Shown here piece after piece: positions 1 through 9,746 of a stretch of 64,000 nucleotides of DNA. The notes under the pieces are model-generated. The model was not told the DNA's origin and made no database searches. It saw only the letters and a list, made by a program, of their open reading frames with translations. The position numbers and the translations under genes were made by a program. How positions within the stretch are numbered: position 1 is the stretch's first letter; each line of letters starts with the position of its first letter. The stretch is taken from the NCBI GenBank assembly GCA_028829895.1, contig CM054180.1, positions 115,327,973 to 115,391,972 of the forward strand. Direction: 5' to 3'. This DNA is from Sinotaia quadrata (taxonomy: Eukaryota; Mollusca; Gastropoda; Architaenioglossa; Viviparidae).

Positions 1-1
1 T

Positions 2-3000
2 CCGCCTGCAATGACGACATATTTGCAGCGAAATCCCCCGACTAACTTCTGTGATATGTTGAAGTTAGCAGACACGTATAATGATTACCCTGATCCGGTA
101 ATTGCGAGGAGTGCACCACGCCCCCCTCTTACAAATCGGCAGAAGTATACACCGAAACCGAACCGACCAATGACGAAATCGGAAAAACCCGAACCGGTAC
201 AACGGACATACACTAAGTCACAAGACGTACGACGTCACACACGTGACTCCCCGCCTATGACATGTTACACTTGCAAAGGGAAGGGGCATAGTTCTCAGAA
301 CTGTCCCAGTCCACGTGATGTAAAGGTATGCACTGAAACAGGTGCAACTCTAAAGACCCAACAGGCTACAGTAAACGGACAAAGAGTCAAAATACTGGTC
401 GATACAGGCGCGTCCATAAGCTGCATAAATGCTAAACTTGTACGCCCTGAACAGTATCTAAGGGGTAGTGTCCGCATTCGATGTGTTATGGGACACCTTA
501 GTACATGTCCAAGAGCCACTGTACATGTTACGTCACCCGTATTTTCCGGTACGGTCACCGCCGCAGTAATAAGAGACATGCAGTTCGGATTCATACTATC
601 GCCCGAACAGTGTGACACACACACTGATGGCATCTATCCTGTTCTCCCCGTAACCACTAGAGCACAACGGGAACGTAGTAAACAAGGACCCCCAGCTCTA
701 AAGATAGTCGAGAATACATTTCCACAGTTGACCCCAAGTCAACTCAGTCACCTGCAGCAGGAAGACAAAAGCTTGTCCTCAATGCTAAAGCTGGCACGGA
801 AAAACACTATTACGTCCAGCAAGTACGCGACAATTACGTATTTCCTGAAGGACGGACTAGCGTTTCGGCGCACCGACTTTAAGGAAAATGATACTAGAAG
901 CACCACGTGTCTATGCACCCCTACACCACTCAGACCGCTGATTCTAAGCTTTGCACACGACTCAATCATGTCCGGACATCAGGGCGCACGTCGCACTGAA
1001 CAACGGATTCGCGAGGACTTTTTTTGGCCAGGCCTGAGTAGGGATGTTCGCTCGTACGTTCGTACATGTACGCAGTGTCAACAACATATTGACCGGGGGC
1101 GTGTCAGTCGAGTTCCCCTCGAGATAGTACCAACAGTAGAGGAACCATTCCTAAAAGTCGCAGTAGACATTATTGGCCCAATCATTCCCGCGGCCGAAGG
1201 AGGATATCGCTATATCCTAACAATCGTGGATTTTGCAACACGATATCCAGAAGCAGTCGCATTAAAGGGCATCACAGCGATCGAAGTCGCAGACGCTTTA
1301 ATAGACGTATTTTCTCGCACGGGCGTACCTCGAGAAATATTGAGTGACCAGGGCACTCAATTCACCTCAGCAATGATGGCTGAAACAATGCGTCTACTAG
1401 CGTGTAAACAGTTGTTCTCATCACCATATCACGCTCAGTCTAATGGTGCCGTTGAACGATTCAACGGTACAATAAAGAAAATGTTAATTAAAATGGCCTC
1501 GGAACAACCCGACCAGTGGCCGCGTTTTCTAGCACCATTACTCTTCGCGTATCGCGAACTCCCACAAGAGAGTACGGGCTACTCACCGTTCCAACTACTA
1601 TACGGCAGGCAACCTCGTGGTCCCCTTAAGCTAATAAAAGAAACATGGGTCAAGGGAGACACTGTGACCGATGGTAAAGATGTTCACACGTACGTAGCCG
1701 AACTACGTCAACGTCTGACCGAGACATGTCACTTAGCACAGGAAAACATTCGCGAAAAACAACCCCGATACAAGCGAAATTTTGACCGTACAGCTGTGGA
1801 ACGTAACCTCGAACCAGGTCAGCTCGTGTTACTCTTGCGGCCCACACATAACAACCGCATGCAAATGCACTGGCGTGGACCCTACCGCGTTATTAAGCGT
1901 GTGAAGCAGAACGATTATAGCATACAGATAGGAAATAAGCCGAAAATCTATCACATAAATATGCTAAAGCGTTACTATGAACGCAGCGACGAACAGATAC
2001 AAAACGTGAATGTCGCACTGATACAATTGGAAGACTCCAATTTCAGAACAGACATGATGTCCGCCGAAACCACGCCTAACCCCGCAGTTACAGTCGATCA
2101 AGTCGAGATTGACTCGAACTTAACTGTCGAACAGCGTGACGCAATGTCAAAGCTCTTACACAGACACGCGCGCATATTCACCGACCAACCGGGCCACTCA
2201 GATTTGGTTGAACACCGCATCAAACTTTTAAGCGACAAACCGATACGCTTAAAACAGTACCCACAGAAATATGAGAGCACAAAGTACATAGCAGAACAGG
2301 TGCGTGAAATGCAAAAACAGGGCGTGATTGAACAGTCAATCTCCCCATATTCATCACCGGTCGTCTTAGTTAAAAAGAAAGACGGTACGCTTCGTTTTTG
2401 TGTGGACTACAGACAGTTAAATGAGATAACTGAATTCGATGCGGAACCTATCCCACATCAGGACGAATTATTCGCAAAACTAACCAAGGCACATTACTTT
2501 TCGAAGTTTGACATGTGCAAAGGGTACTGGCAACTGTCAGTTGCTATTGACGACAGACCAAAAACAGCATTTCCAACCCCGCTAGGCTTATTTCAGTTTT
2601 GCCGACTACCGTTCGGACTAGCGAACGCACCCGCAACATTCGCGCGCTTCATGCGAAAATTACCGTTAGAGAGCGTTGACGCATTGAATTTCTTTGATGA
2701 CATACTGGTAGCAACAGGAACATGGGACCAACATTTATCCTCAGTGGGTGGTCTACTTGACATTCTCGAGCGCCATAGATTAACCGTGAAACCCTCAAAA
2801 GTACGCGCGGGCTTTCGAGAGATTGAATTTCTTGGCCATATCATAAGTGACGGACAAATAGGCCCAAATCTAGACTTGACTGCAGCCATTCGTGACATGA
2901 CCTTACCGACTACAAAGAAACAGGTCAGGGCAGTTTTGGGGCTAGTGGGGTACTACCGAAAATTTGTCCCAAACTTCAGTACACTTCTTAAACCACTGAC

Positions 3001-3505
3001 GGACTTAACTGGAAACAAACAACCCACGAAAATACGATGGACGGCAGAGTGTAGCACCGCCCTCGAAAAAGTGAAGGACATCTTGACCAGTAAACCCGTC
3101 CTACAGTTACCAGACTTTGACAAGAGATTTATTGTCAGGACCGACGCATCAGATGAAGGCCTCGGTGCCATACTTCTCCAAGAGACAGATGACGAATACC
3201 TACCGGTAGCATACGCGTCTAAGAAACTGTTAGATCGTGAGACACGGTATTCTACGATTGAAAAAGAGTGCTTAGCAATCGTATGGGCACTCAAGAAATT
3301 TAGTGCTTATTTGTACTCTAAACCATTCATCCTGCAGTGCGATCATAAGCCGCTGACATATCTGCGCACTAGCATGTATGATAACGCTAGGCTAACTAGA
3401 TGGACACTCCTGCTACAGGAGTATAGCTTCGCTGTCGAACACATCGCGGGCCGAGAAAATTCGGGTGCCGATGCATTATCCCGGCATGCCATAACCGCGA
3501 TATAA
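2..3505 (+). CDS. pol: Pol polyprotein of Gmr1-like retrotransposon (5'-partial)
   Basis: The polyprotein would copy element RNA into DNA and integrate it. Residues are numbered from the ATG at 11. In order: a CX2CX4HX4C zinc knuckle (C85, C88, H93, C98); an aspartic protease with DTGAS at 131-135; an integrase HHCC finger (H316, H323, C353, C356) and DD35E core (D386, D446, E482); a GPY/F-type region with WRGPY at 621-625; reverse transcriptase (about 735-950) with D834 and the catalytic FFDD at 894-897; and RNase H with D1045, the 1084-1086 EKE, D1111 and D1154. All catalytic residues are present and there is no stop or frameshift over 1164 codons, so this copy is young or active. The frame is also open from base 2 to the ATG, so the true start (perhaps a Gag-Pol fusion) lies upstream. 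FFDD replaces the commoner YxDD. Integrase preceding RT marks the Gmr1 group; a Ty1/Copia identity is unlikely because the RT and RNase H motifs are Ty3-like. Confidence 0.95.
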   Translation, partial: PPAMTTYLQRNPPTNFCDMLKLADTYNDYPDPVIARSAPRPPLTNRQKYTPKPNRPMTKSEKPEPVQRTYTKSQDVRRHTRDSPPMTCYTCKGKGHSSQNCPSPRDVKVCTETGATLKTQQATVNGQRVKILVDTGASISCINAKLVRPEQYLRGSVRIRCVMGHLSTCPRATVHVTSPVFSGTVTAAVIRDMQFGFILSPEQCDTHTDGIYPVLPVTTRAQRERSKQGPPALKIVENTFPQLTPSQLSHLQQEDKSLSSMLKLARKNTITSSKYATITYFLKDGLAFRRTDFKENDTRSTTCLCTPTPLRPLILSFAHDSIMSGHQGARRTEQRIREDFFWPGLSRDVRSYVRTCTQCQQHIDRGRVSRVPLEIVPTVEEPFLKVAVDIIGPIIPAAEGGYRYILTIVDFATRYPEAVALKGITAIEVADALIDVFSRTGVPREILSDQGTQFTSAMMAETMRLLACKQLFSSPYHAQSNGAVERFNGTIKKMLIKMASEQPDQWPRFLAPLLFAYRELPQESTGYSPFQLLYGRQPRGPLKLIKETWVKGDTVTDGKDVHTYVAELRQRLTETCHLAQENIREKQPRYKRNFDRTAVERNLEPGQLVLLLRPTHNNRMQMHWRGPYRVIKRVKQNDYSIQIGNKPKIYHINMLKRYYERSDEQIQNVNVALIQLEDSNFRTDMMSAETTPNPAVTVDQVEIDSNLTVEQRDAMSKLLHRHARIFTDQPGHSDLVEHRIKLLSDKPIRLKQYPQKYESTKYIAEQVREMQKQGVIEQSISPYSSPVVLVKKKDGTLRFCVDYRQLNEITEFDAEPIPHQDELFAKLTKAHYFSKFDMCKGYWQLSVAIDDRPKTAFPTPLGLFQFCRLPFGLANAPATFARFMRKLPLESVDALNFFDDILVATGTWDQHLSSVGGLLDILERHRLTVKPSKVRAGFREIEFLGHIISDGQIGPNLDLTAAIRDMTLPTTKKQVRAVLGLVGYYRKFVPNFSTLLKPLTDLTGNKQPTKIRWTAECSTALEKVKDILTSKPVLQLPDFDKRFIVRTDASDEGLGAILLQETDDEYLPVAYASKKLLDRETRYSTIEKECLAIVWALKKFSAYLYSKPFILQCDHKPLTYLRTSMYDNARLTRWTLLLQEYSFAVEHIAGRENSGADALSRHAITAI

Positions 3506-3624
3506 ACAAGAGAGAGGATAGTCTCTCCACAGATGCGCATATAATTCCTGTGGGGACTATCGTGTGAAATAAAATTTTTTTTTGTTCCTATTTGATTTCC
3601 ACTCTGTGAGCTCCAATCAATTTT

Positions 3625-3634
3625 AAGAAAGGGG
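3625..3634 (+). promoter_or_regulatory. Polypurine tract (plus-strand primer site)
   Basis: The ten-purine run AAGAAAGGGG lies one base before the TGTCAC that begins the candidate 3' LTR, 120 bp after the pol stop. That is the expected place for the RNase-H-resistant primer of plus-strand synthesis. Confidence 0.65.
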
Positions 3635-3635
3635 T

Positions 3636-5361
3636 TGTCACAGGAAATGAGGGACAGAAATTATATTTTATTTCATTTTAATAAACCGCTAACAAAACTA
3701 ATTGAAGTAATCCGAGTTTTGTTATTTTCGTATGTAGCATGTAAATTCCAGTAACGGTCACCTAAGATCTCTTTAGTAGACAGACGTTCGTGACGCAGTG
3801 TGTGTTAATATATCATATTGAATATATGTATTAGTTTATGAAGAATATGTATATTAAATAAATTGGGACAACTGCGCAATACCGTCACATGTTGTTGACG
3901 AGTGAAATGGCCAGTGCGCATTAGAATTGACCACAGAAAAGCGTGCATCACGATTACCACTATATATCCAAGGCAAAAATCATGTCACAGGACATAGCTT
4001 CTGGAAGTTTTGGAGACCTTCAGTAAGGCTATATAAGAGGCAAAATGAAGACTTTTACTCCCAATGTTGAAAACGTCGATTCGTCTGAAGCCAGTCTAAC
4101 TTCACGAATGAATTATCTCGTGTACAGAGATTTCATAAAGGAAAGCTGCAATAATCTCTTTCCATCCGTTTTCCATCCGTCTAATGCCATATATTGAGTA
4201 ACGAGGCAAAATTACTCAGTATAATTGTTGGCAAAGTGGAAAGTTCGCTGTCAAGAAAAAACCCATGCATGCGACGCTGGTTGTATGCAGTTAACGACAC
4301 GAGGGACCAACTTGTTCTTCCCCCTGTCTGAGTTCGTTTTGGCAGTCTATCCCGCAAATTGAGAGGCTAGCACCGAGAAAAGTCTTACAGACAATCCGGA
4401 TTTCTACACTCAATGTAATGCGACGACACATCCCACTGGACGACTCCATCCGATAATGCTAAACGTCGTTGAGGTGTCCGTTTCCACGACAAACAACGAT
4501 AATTATCGAGGCTGACAACAGTCAGCTAAATTTCAGATTTCTCCCCCGTGATAATCTGAAAGTGGTGCCTAGATTCTGCAGAATCTTCACCTGTAATGCG
4601 ACGCCTCAATTGCGTCCCGTCTTCACTTTGAAGTGCCGCTTATAAGTGACGTGTGAGCTTACGTCATCTCCTTGGAACTCTGACATTAATAGTGAGTAAT
4701 AATTAGCACGGCTAACGCGCACATACTAAATTCTAGGACTGAAGAAAATGAACACTATTATATCGTTTGCAAAATAAGAACTTTCATGTTAAAAGTAATG
4801 CTTATTTATATGTGAACTATTGTTAAAGCGGCCCCATTTGCCGCATAAGAATTGTGTAATTAATCTTTATTTTATATTTTGAATTTCATCATTTTCATCT
4901 CCCCTTATTTCCCACAGAGTGTATGACATTGGAAAGTTGAATGAATGATTAATCACTGTGCGAAAGAGTAGTGCCCCTTTTAAATCGGGAAATAAATATC
5001 CTGATTTAAACATCTTTCAACTCTCTTGTTATTCATAGTTTTTGAGAGGGACGAAAGAATTTGTACTATTGTTTTGCACCGTTCGTCTGTTCGTCCATTT
5101 ATTCACATTTATGATACACACTCACAACACACACCGCCAATAAAACGTTCCTTGGCATGACACTAATAAACTGGGCCCCACCCAAACATCAATGGAGTAT
5201 GTCATGTGTGTCTATGTAACAACTTGACGCGACGTAGTACTGGCATACGTCACATGAGTTTATCTTGGAGGTGCACCGGAGCAGGTCAAAAATAGACTTC
5301 ACCCCTTGCATCTCTAACTTCAGCTCGAGGTCGGCTTGTAACGAGCCTCCCGTTTTGTGAC
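3636..5361 (+). repeat. Candidate 3' LTR of the Gmr1-like element
   Basis: It begins TGTCACA directly after the polypurine tract and may end TGTGACA at 5355-5361, which would give a perfect 7-bp terminal inverted repeat (8 bp counting the adjacent T and A). It contains a TATA-like box at 4029-4037 and AATAAA motifs near 4990, 5142 and 5166. The implied length of about 1.73 kb is long and the implied R region would be unusually long, so the right end is provisional. A second TGTCACAGGA at 3983 repeats the LTR start. No long ORF lies within. Comparison with the 5' LTR, outside the window, would settle the limits. Confidence 0.45.
4029..4040 (+). promoter_or_regulatory. TATA box of the candidate LTR
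   Basis: CTATATAAGAGG lies about 390 bp into the candidate LTR, which would put the start of the R region near 4060. This is the expected layout of a U3 promoter. Confidence 0.4.
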
Positions 5362-5362
5362 A

Positions 5363-5392
5363 ATGATGATGATGATGATGATGATGATGATG
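5363..5392. repeat. (ATG)n trinucleotide microsatellite
   Basis: Ten ATG units directly follow the candidate LTR end. Confidence 0.9.
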
Positions 5393-5577
5393 GGAATATT
5401 GATTACTATTAATAGTTCTAACGATATACAAATTAGCGAGAAATGTACGAATAAATTTTTTTTAAAACCTGATAAATATATCTTTAATAAATAACGAGGA
5501 CAATATTATGGTCTAGTTTATTAACTAGACACAATATTGACTTTGGGATGTATATCACAGAGTATAAATAAGGATGC

Positions 5578-5745
5578 ACCTCTGATTTTCATTCTTTGAA
5601 AACACCTTTTCTTTCATTTTATTCTGTTGTGACTGATTTTCTCTATATGACATCATGTTTTTATTTTCACAGTTGTGAATGATTTTCACTTTCTGACAAC
5701 TTTTTCAATTTTTAGGTTATGACTTATTTTCACTATAAATAATGT
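5578..5745. repeat. Degenerate ~55-60 bp repeats upstream of GPCR exon
   Basis: Three loose copies of a block made of TTTTCACT, a pyrimidine-rich stretch and an acceptor-like TTTTCACAG or TTTTTAG, then TTGTGA. The same block recurs inside the next intron at 6787-7062, so this non-coding sequence was duplicated on both sides of the exon. Confidence 0.5.
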
Positions 5746-5775
5746 ATATTGCATAAAGCATAGGATATCTGAAGC

Positions 5776-6466
5776 ATTTCAGATTCATGATAGTAATGCA
5801 AACTCATATCTATCTGTTTTCAGATTCATGACAGTAATGTAAACTCATATTTATTTGTTTTCAGATTCATGACAGTAATATAAACACATATTTATTTGTT
5901 TTCAGATTCATGACATACTGTAAACATATTTATTTGTTTTTAGATTCATGACAGTAATGTAAATTCATATCAGTCTGTTTTCAGATTCATGACATACTGT
6001 AAACACATATTTATTTGTTTTTAGATTCATGATAGTAATGCAAACTCATATCTATCTGTTTTCAGATTCATGATAGTAATGCAAACTCATATCTATCTGT
6101 TTTCAGATTCATGACAGTAATATAAACACATATTTATTAGTTTTCAGATTCATGACATACTGTAAACATATTTATTTGTTTTTAGATTCATGATAGTAAT
6201 GCAAACTCATATCTATCTGTTTTCAGATTCATGACAGTAATGTAAACTCATATTTATTTGTTTTCAGATTCATGACAGTAATATAAACACATATTTATTT
6301 GTTTTCAGATTCATGACATACTATAAACATATTTATTTGTTTTCAGATTCATGACAGTAATGTAAACACATATTTATTTGTTTTCAGATTCATGACATAC
6401 TGTAAACATATTTATTTGTTTTCAGATTCATGACAGTAATGTAAACACATATTTATTTGTTTTCAG
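5776..6466 (+). repeat. Minisatellite of amplified 3' splice sites (36-44 bp units, ~17 copies)
   Basis: Each unit contains TTTATTTGTTTTCAG (or TTTTTAG) followed by ATTCATGACA or ATTCATGATA, usually then GTAATGTAAAC. The last unit runs into the GPCR exon, where the same TTTTCAG is the acceptor and ATTCATGACA is the first ten exon bases. The array therefore consists of copies of the intron end plus exon start. Long units alternate irregularly with shorter ones reading GACATACTG. Each long unit also carries a weak donor-like GTAATG after the ten-base exon stub. Confidence 0.9.
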
Positions 6467-6776
6467 ATTCATGACATTGCCCGTTGTCGTCTTCCGCTGG
6501 ATGGCTATTTCGAAGCCGACCAGTATTTCCAGGATATGTAAATTTTCTCGACAAGTACTAGTTATCGTATTAGTCAATATTCCATTAATAATAATTATGC
6601 CATTTAGCATCTATGCATTGTGGCACGACAGGATAGCATGCTTATCACAAACATATATCAATTTTAAAATAATGGATAGTTACATCTTTTTTAAATTAAG
6701 TGTCGTTTGTTTAATGTTTCTTACATTATTTGTGTGCAGCATTTCTCTCCTGTTTGCCGCATGTATGGCCAATCAG
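6467..6776 (+). CDS. Divergent rhodopsin-family GPCR, internal exon (TM3 end to TM5)
   Basis: An exon bounded by the acceptor TTTTCAG (ends 6466) and the donor GTGAGC (starts 6777). The exon ends in phase 0 after about 103 residues. Numbering from the in-frame ATG at 6471, residues 8-20 read as the end of TM3 and ICL2: FRWMAISKP occupies the place of the usual E/DRY-x-AI-x-KP motif, with the acidic residue replaced by F. Hydrophobic segments at about 29-50 and 74-98 fit TM4 and TM5. The next exon supplies TM6, TM7 and the tail in the same frame. Such receptors would sit in the plasma membrane and couple to G proteins; the divergent motifs resemble the loosely conserved chemosensory-type GPCRs of molluscs. 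No ligand can be proposed. The exons for the N-terminus to TM3 were not found in the 6.4 kb upstream, so they are farther away or lost, and the locus could be a pseudogene fragment. Confidence 0.6.
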
Positions 6777-6786
6777 GTGAGCCTAC

Positions 6787-7062
6787 AATTTTCACTCTTT
6801 AAAATAGTTTTCATTTAATATTTGAAGCCTTCATGTCTATGACTTCTCTAATTTTCACTCTATGAAACAATGTTTCATTTTAGAATTGCAACTCTGCTTT
6901 TCACTCTTGAAAAACATGTTTTCGTTTCATACAGGTTTTGTCGCTGATTATCACTCTATTAAAGCAAATTTTTATTTTATACAGTTGTGTGTCTGGATTT
7001 CACTCTATGAAATCATGATTTTGTGTACATAGGTGTACTTGTGGTTTTCACTCGATGTTTTA
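6787..7062. repeat. Degenerate ~60 bp repeats in GPCR intron
   Basis: Four to five loose copies of TTTTCACTCTATGAAA followed by ATG, a T-rich run and ATACAG or ACATAG. They match the block at 5578-5745. Confidence 0.55.
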
Positions 7063-7158
7063 CAATAATGGACAATTTACGACATCCTTTTAAAATATTT
7101 TTAAAATATTGCAAATACCAAAGCAGTAAATCTAAGCAATCGTATTCATGCATGTATT

Positions 7159-7500
7159 GATAACGTGTGGATTTTAATTTTGTTACAGTTATAACGTGTT
7201 GATTTTAATTCTGTTACACAGTTATAACGTTTTGATTTCAATTCAGTTACAGTTATAACGTGTGGATTTTAATTCAGTTACAATGTGTACATAATAATTC
7301 TGTTACAGTTATAACGTGTGGATTTTAATTCAGTTACAGTTATAACGTGTGGATTTTAATTCAGTGACAGTTACAACATGTGGATTTTAATTCTGTTACA
7401 CAGTTATAACGTTTTGATTTTAATTCAGTTACAGTTATAACTTGTGGATTTTCATTCAGTTACAGTTATAACGTTTTGATTTTAATTCAGTTTAATTATA
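7159..7500. repeat. ~31 bp minisatellite in GPCR intron
   Basis: About ten units of TTATAACGTGTGGATTTTAA followed by TTCAGTTACAG, with variant units lacking a few bases. Most units end in an acceptor-like CAGTTACAG. Confidence 0.9.
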
Positions 7501-7827
7501 AAGTGTGCATTTTCACTTAGTCACTCAATTAGAAAGGGCAGACATTTAAGTCAATAAATTATAATGTGATTTTACTTTAGTCACAATTATAATTTGTGGA
7601 TTTTGTCAGTCACACAAGTCTAAAAATCGTTTCTATTACAGTCAATGAATTATGACTTCAATAATATTATTTCCGAAACCTTTTTCTTTACAGTCGACTA
7701 ACTTGTGAAACATGAAATAACTAATACAATGATGTATTTTCATTAGATTTGCAATTTTACTTTCTCTCAATATTTGAATGAACACACAATTTATAATGGT
7801 ATGTTTTTAATCTTTTTTTATTTACAG

Positions 7828-8184
7828 GTTCAGACAGTCAGCTCCAGGAATTTTCGTAGGGAGTTAGGAATTAGGATTAGAGTAATAGTTTTACTTTTGT
7901 CTTTTTTTTCAATCATTGAATTTATTTTGTTATTAACATTTAATTTTCATATCACTGATACTATTCAATTAATTTCACATTATATTAATCCATTAATTTT
8001 ATTTTTATTTATAGAAATTTATGAGGGGCTAGTGGGAATTATTAATTTTATTATATTTATTTGTTTAGGAAAAGAGTTTCGGCGGCAGTTAGGGTCAATG
8101 TTTACAGAGGTCAGGAATATATGTAGGTCGAACGAAACTTTTAGGATAAGAGCTGGAGGGCTTCAAGGAGAGACAGCAGTATAA
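7828..8184 (+). CDS. Divergent rhodopsin-family GPCR, terminal exon (TM6-TM7 and tail)
   Basis: The exon starts after the acceptor TTTATTTACAG and runs 118 codons to the TAA ending at 8184, in frame with the preceding exon. It opens with a basic intracellular-loop segment (RNFRRELGIRIR), then hydrophobic TM6, a short loop, and TM7. TM7 ends in GIINFIIFICLGKEFRRQL, which matches the TM7-helix-8 junction of class A receptors (N-F-x-x-Y/F, then GKxFRxxL). The usual TM6 FxxxWxP motif is missing. The cytoplasmic tail is about 35 residues long and basic. Codon use is A/T-rich like the surroundings. Confidence comes mainly from the helix-8 motif, the splice-site phase match and the hydrophobic pattern, not from a database match. 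Confidence 0.62.
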   Translation, partial: VQTVSSRNFRRELGIRIRVIVLLLSFFSIIEFILLLTFNFHITDTIQLISHYINPLILFLFIEIYEGLVGIINFIIFICLGKEFRRQLGSMFTEVRNICRSNETFRIRAGGLQGETAV

Positions 8185-9270
8185 ATATAAAATTATTATA
8201 AATTCATTTAAATTTGTTGCATTCAAAATTTATTTTATTTTATAAAATATTTATATTAACGATATTTCCTTTGGAGAAGAATACTCACTTTCGTCTTTCT
8301 TTGAAGCCAATGTTTAAAAGAAAATTGCATCATTATATATGATGTTAAGGAAATTTTAGGTTTTTCATTCTCTGTTATATTAGTATATTTTCTCTAAATC
8401 CTACGACATAATTTAAAATAAATACATTTTGCTTTAGATGATTAGCTTGCAGCATGTACAATATATATTTTGTTTTCCTTGTCGAGAAAATATACTTATT
8501 CTGGAAAGTGACATGTGTCTTTTATTAGTCTCATTGAATGAAAGCTTACGTAATTTTATGTCTTTATTTATTTAATATATGCGTACGTATTTTTACGTCT
8601 TTGTTTATTTAGTATAAGGCCACATATTAATTATATTATTTAATAATGCATAGCTAGTAAATTGCAGGTGGCTGAAAATCTTAAGTTATGTATTTTAAAA
8701 TGTGATAGACATCTTGCTTTTGCTCGATTATAAGTGTAACTATACTGGAGTACATTTATGATACACAAGCTGCATGTGTTCGGATTATAAATGTAACTGT
8801 ACTTTCTAACATTTTTGACAAGTACAGGTTGTGAACTAGAGGAAGGATGATTGCAAACTTTATCATTGTGAATGGTTGCTATGCACGTGGGCTACACTCC
8901 CTTTAGTCACTCTCTGTGAAGTCTGACTCAGAAGGCTTATCTTCACTGTGGTACTGGTAGAAGTGAGAGGCAGACCTGTTTAATCAAGTGCCAATATATA
9001 CTTTAAAACTGATTTCTTGGCCCGTTGTGATATAACGCATTTCAACTCTGTATGTGTGTTACATTCTTTTGCGCAATAGCAAGGAGTGAATGTTTTAATG
9101 TCCACCACCAAATCTTTAATGTCCACTCAGTTCAGATAATATCCATTCTGTTCAGTCCCTATATATATAGTTAAGAAGAATTAGTCATCCACTAGTTGAA
9201 CCTTCTGGAACTGATACTCAGGGCTCAGAGACGGATGGATTTTGGGATAGATACGCAGTTACACAGATAC
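8185..9270. other. AT-rich non-coding DNA 3' of the GPCR
   Basis: Probably includes the GPCR 3' UTR; an AATAAA lies near 8419. No ORF with coding character and no clear repeats apart from short local duplications. Confidence 0.5.
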
Positions 9271-9281
9271 AGAGAGAGAGA

Positions 9282-9320
<39 letters not shown>

Positions 9321-9330
9321 AGGGAGGGAG
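9271..9330. repeat. (AG)n microsatellite with G-rich end
   Basis: An AG run passing into GGGGGGAGGGAGGGAGG. Confidence 0.9.
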
Positions 9331-9740
9331 GTGCATTTTAGTGATGTTTAGTTAACAAGTCAACTACAGAAGTTATCTCCCTTTTATTGTTTGCAGTGCT
9401 ATCGCAATCAATCAGTGTTATTTAATTAATATCACCATTTTATGTCATGACATGAATGTTGTTTAATATTCTATCATTGATGTAATTTAAATCAATTATT
9501 TTAAGATGTCAGAAATTTATCAATTATTTTATTGAATGTTTTCTACTTTGGGGCAGTATTCATTTCTGAGCTGTGATGTGCAACATGAATGAGTGAATGA
9601 ATATAGCACACGAAACCAGCTTTTATAGTCTCATCATTCCATACATAAATCACTCATCACTCTTCATATAGTGATTCAATAAAACGTTTGCTTTTATTAT
9701 AATAATTTTTAGAATAGCCACTTAAATAAGGTCAAGTGCA

Positions 9741-9746
9741 TTTATT
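9741..9746 (-). terminator. Polyadenylation signal of the cystine-knot exon
   Basis: AATAAA on the minus strand begins on the last base of the TAA stop. Stop codon and polyA signal overlap, so the 3' UTR would be only some tens of bases if this signal is used. Confidence 0.5.

Larger units (their letters stand above)
1..5361 (+). mobile_element. Gmr1-like Ty3/Gypsy LTR retrotransposon, 3' portion
   Basis: The 3' part of an LTR retrotransposon cut by the left edge of the window. It contains an intact pol ORF (to 3505), a 130-bp spacer, a polypurine tract (3625-3634) and a candidate 3' LTR starting TGTCACA at 3636. Gag and the 5' LTR are not in view. The pol order (zinc knuckle, protease, integrase, reverse transcriptase, RNase H) is the Gmr1 arrangement, in which a Ty3/Gypsy-type polymerase has the integrase-first order otherwise typical of Ty1/Copia. 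The right boundary at 5361 rests only on a terminal inverted repeat match, so it is less certain than the pol assignment. Confidence 0.85.
6777..7827 (+). other. Intron of the GPCR-like gene
   Basis: Runs from the donor GTGAGC to the acceptor TTTATTTACAG, 1051 bp, phase 0 at both ends. It is filled with two repeat families: degenerate TTTTCACT blocks at 6787-7062 and an approximately 31-bp array at 7159-7500. Several acceptor-like TTTACAG or ATACAG sites occur inside. Confidence 0.55.
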
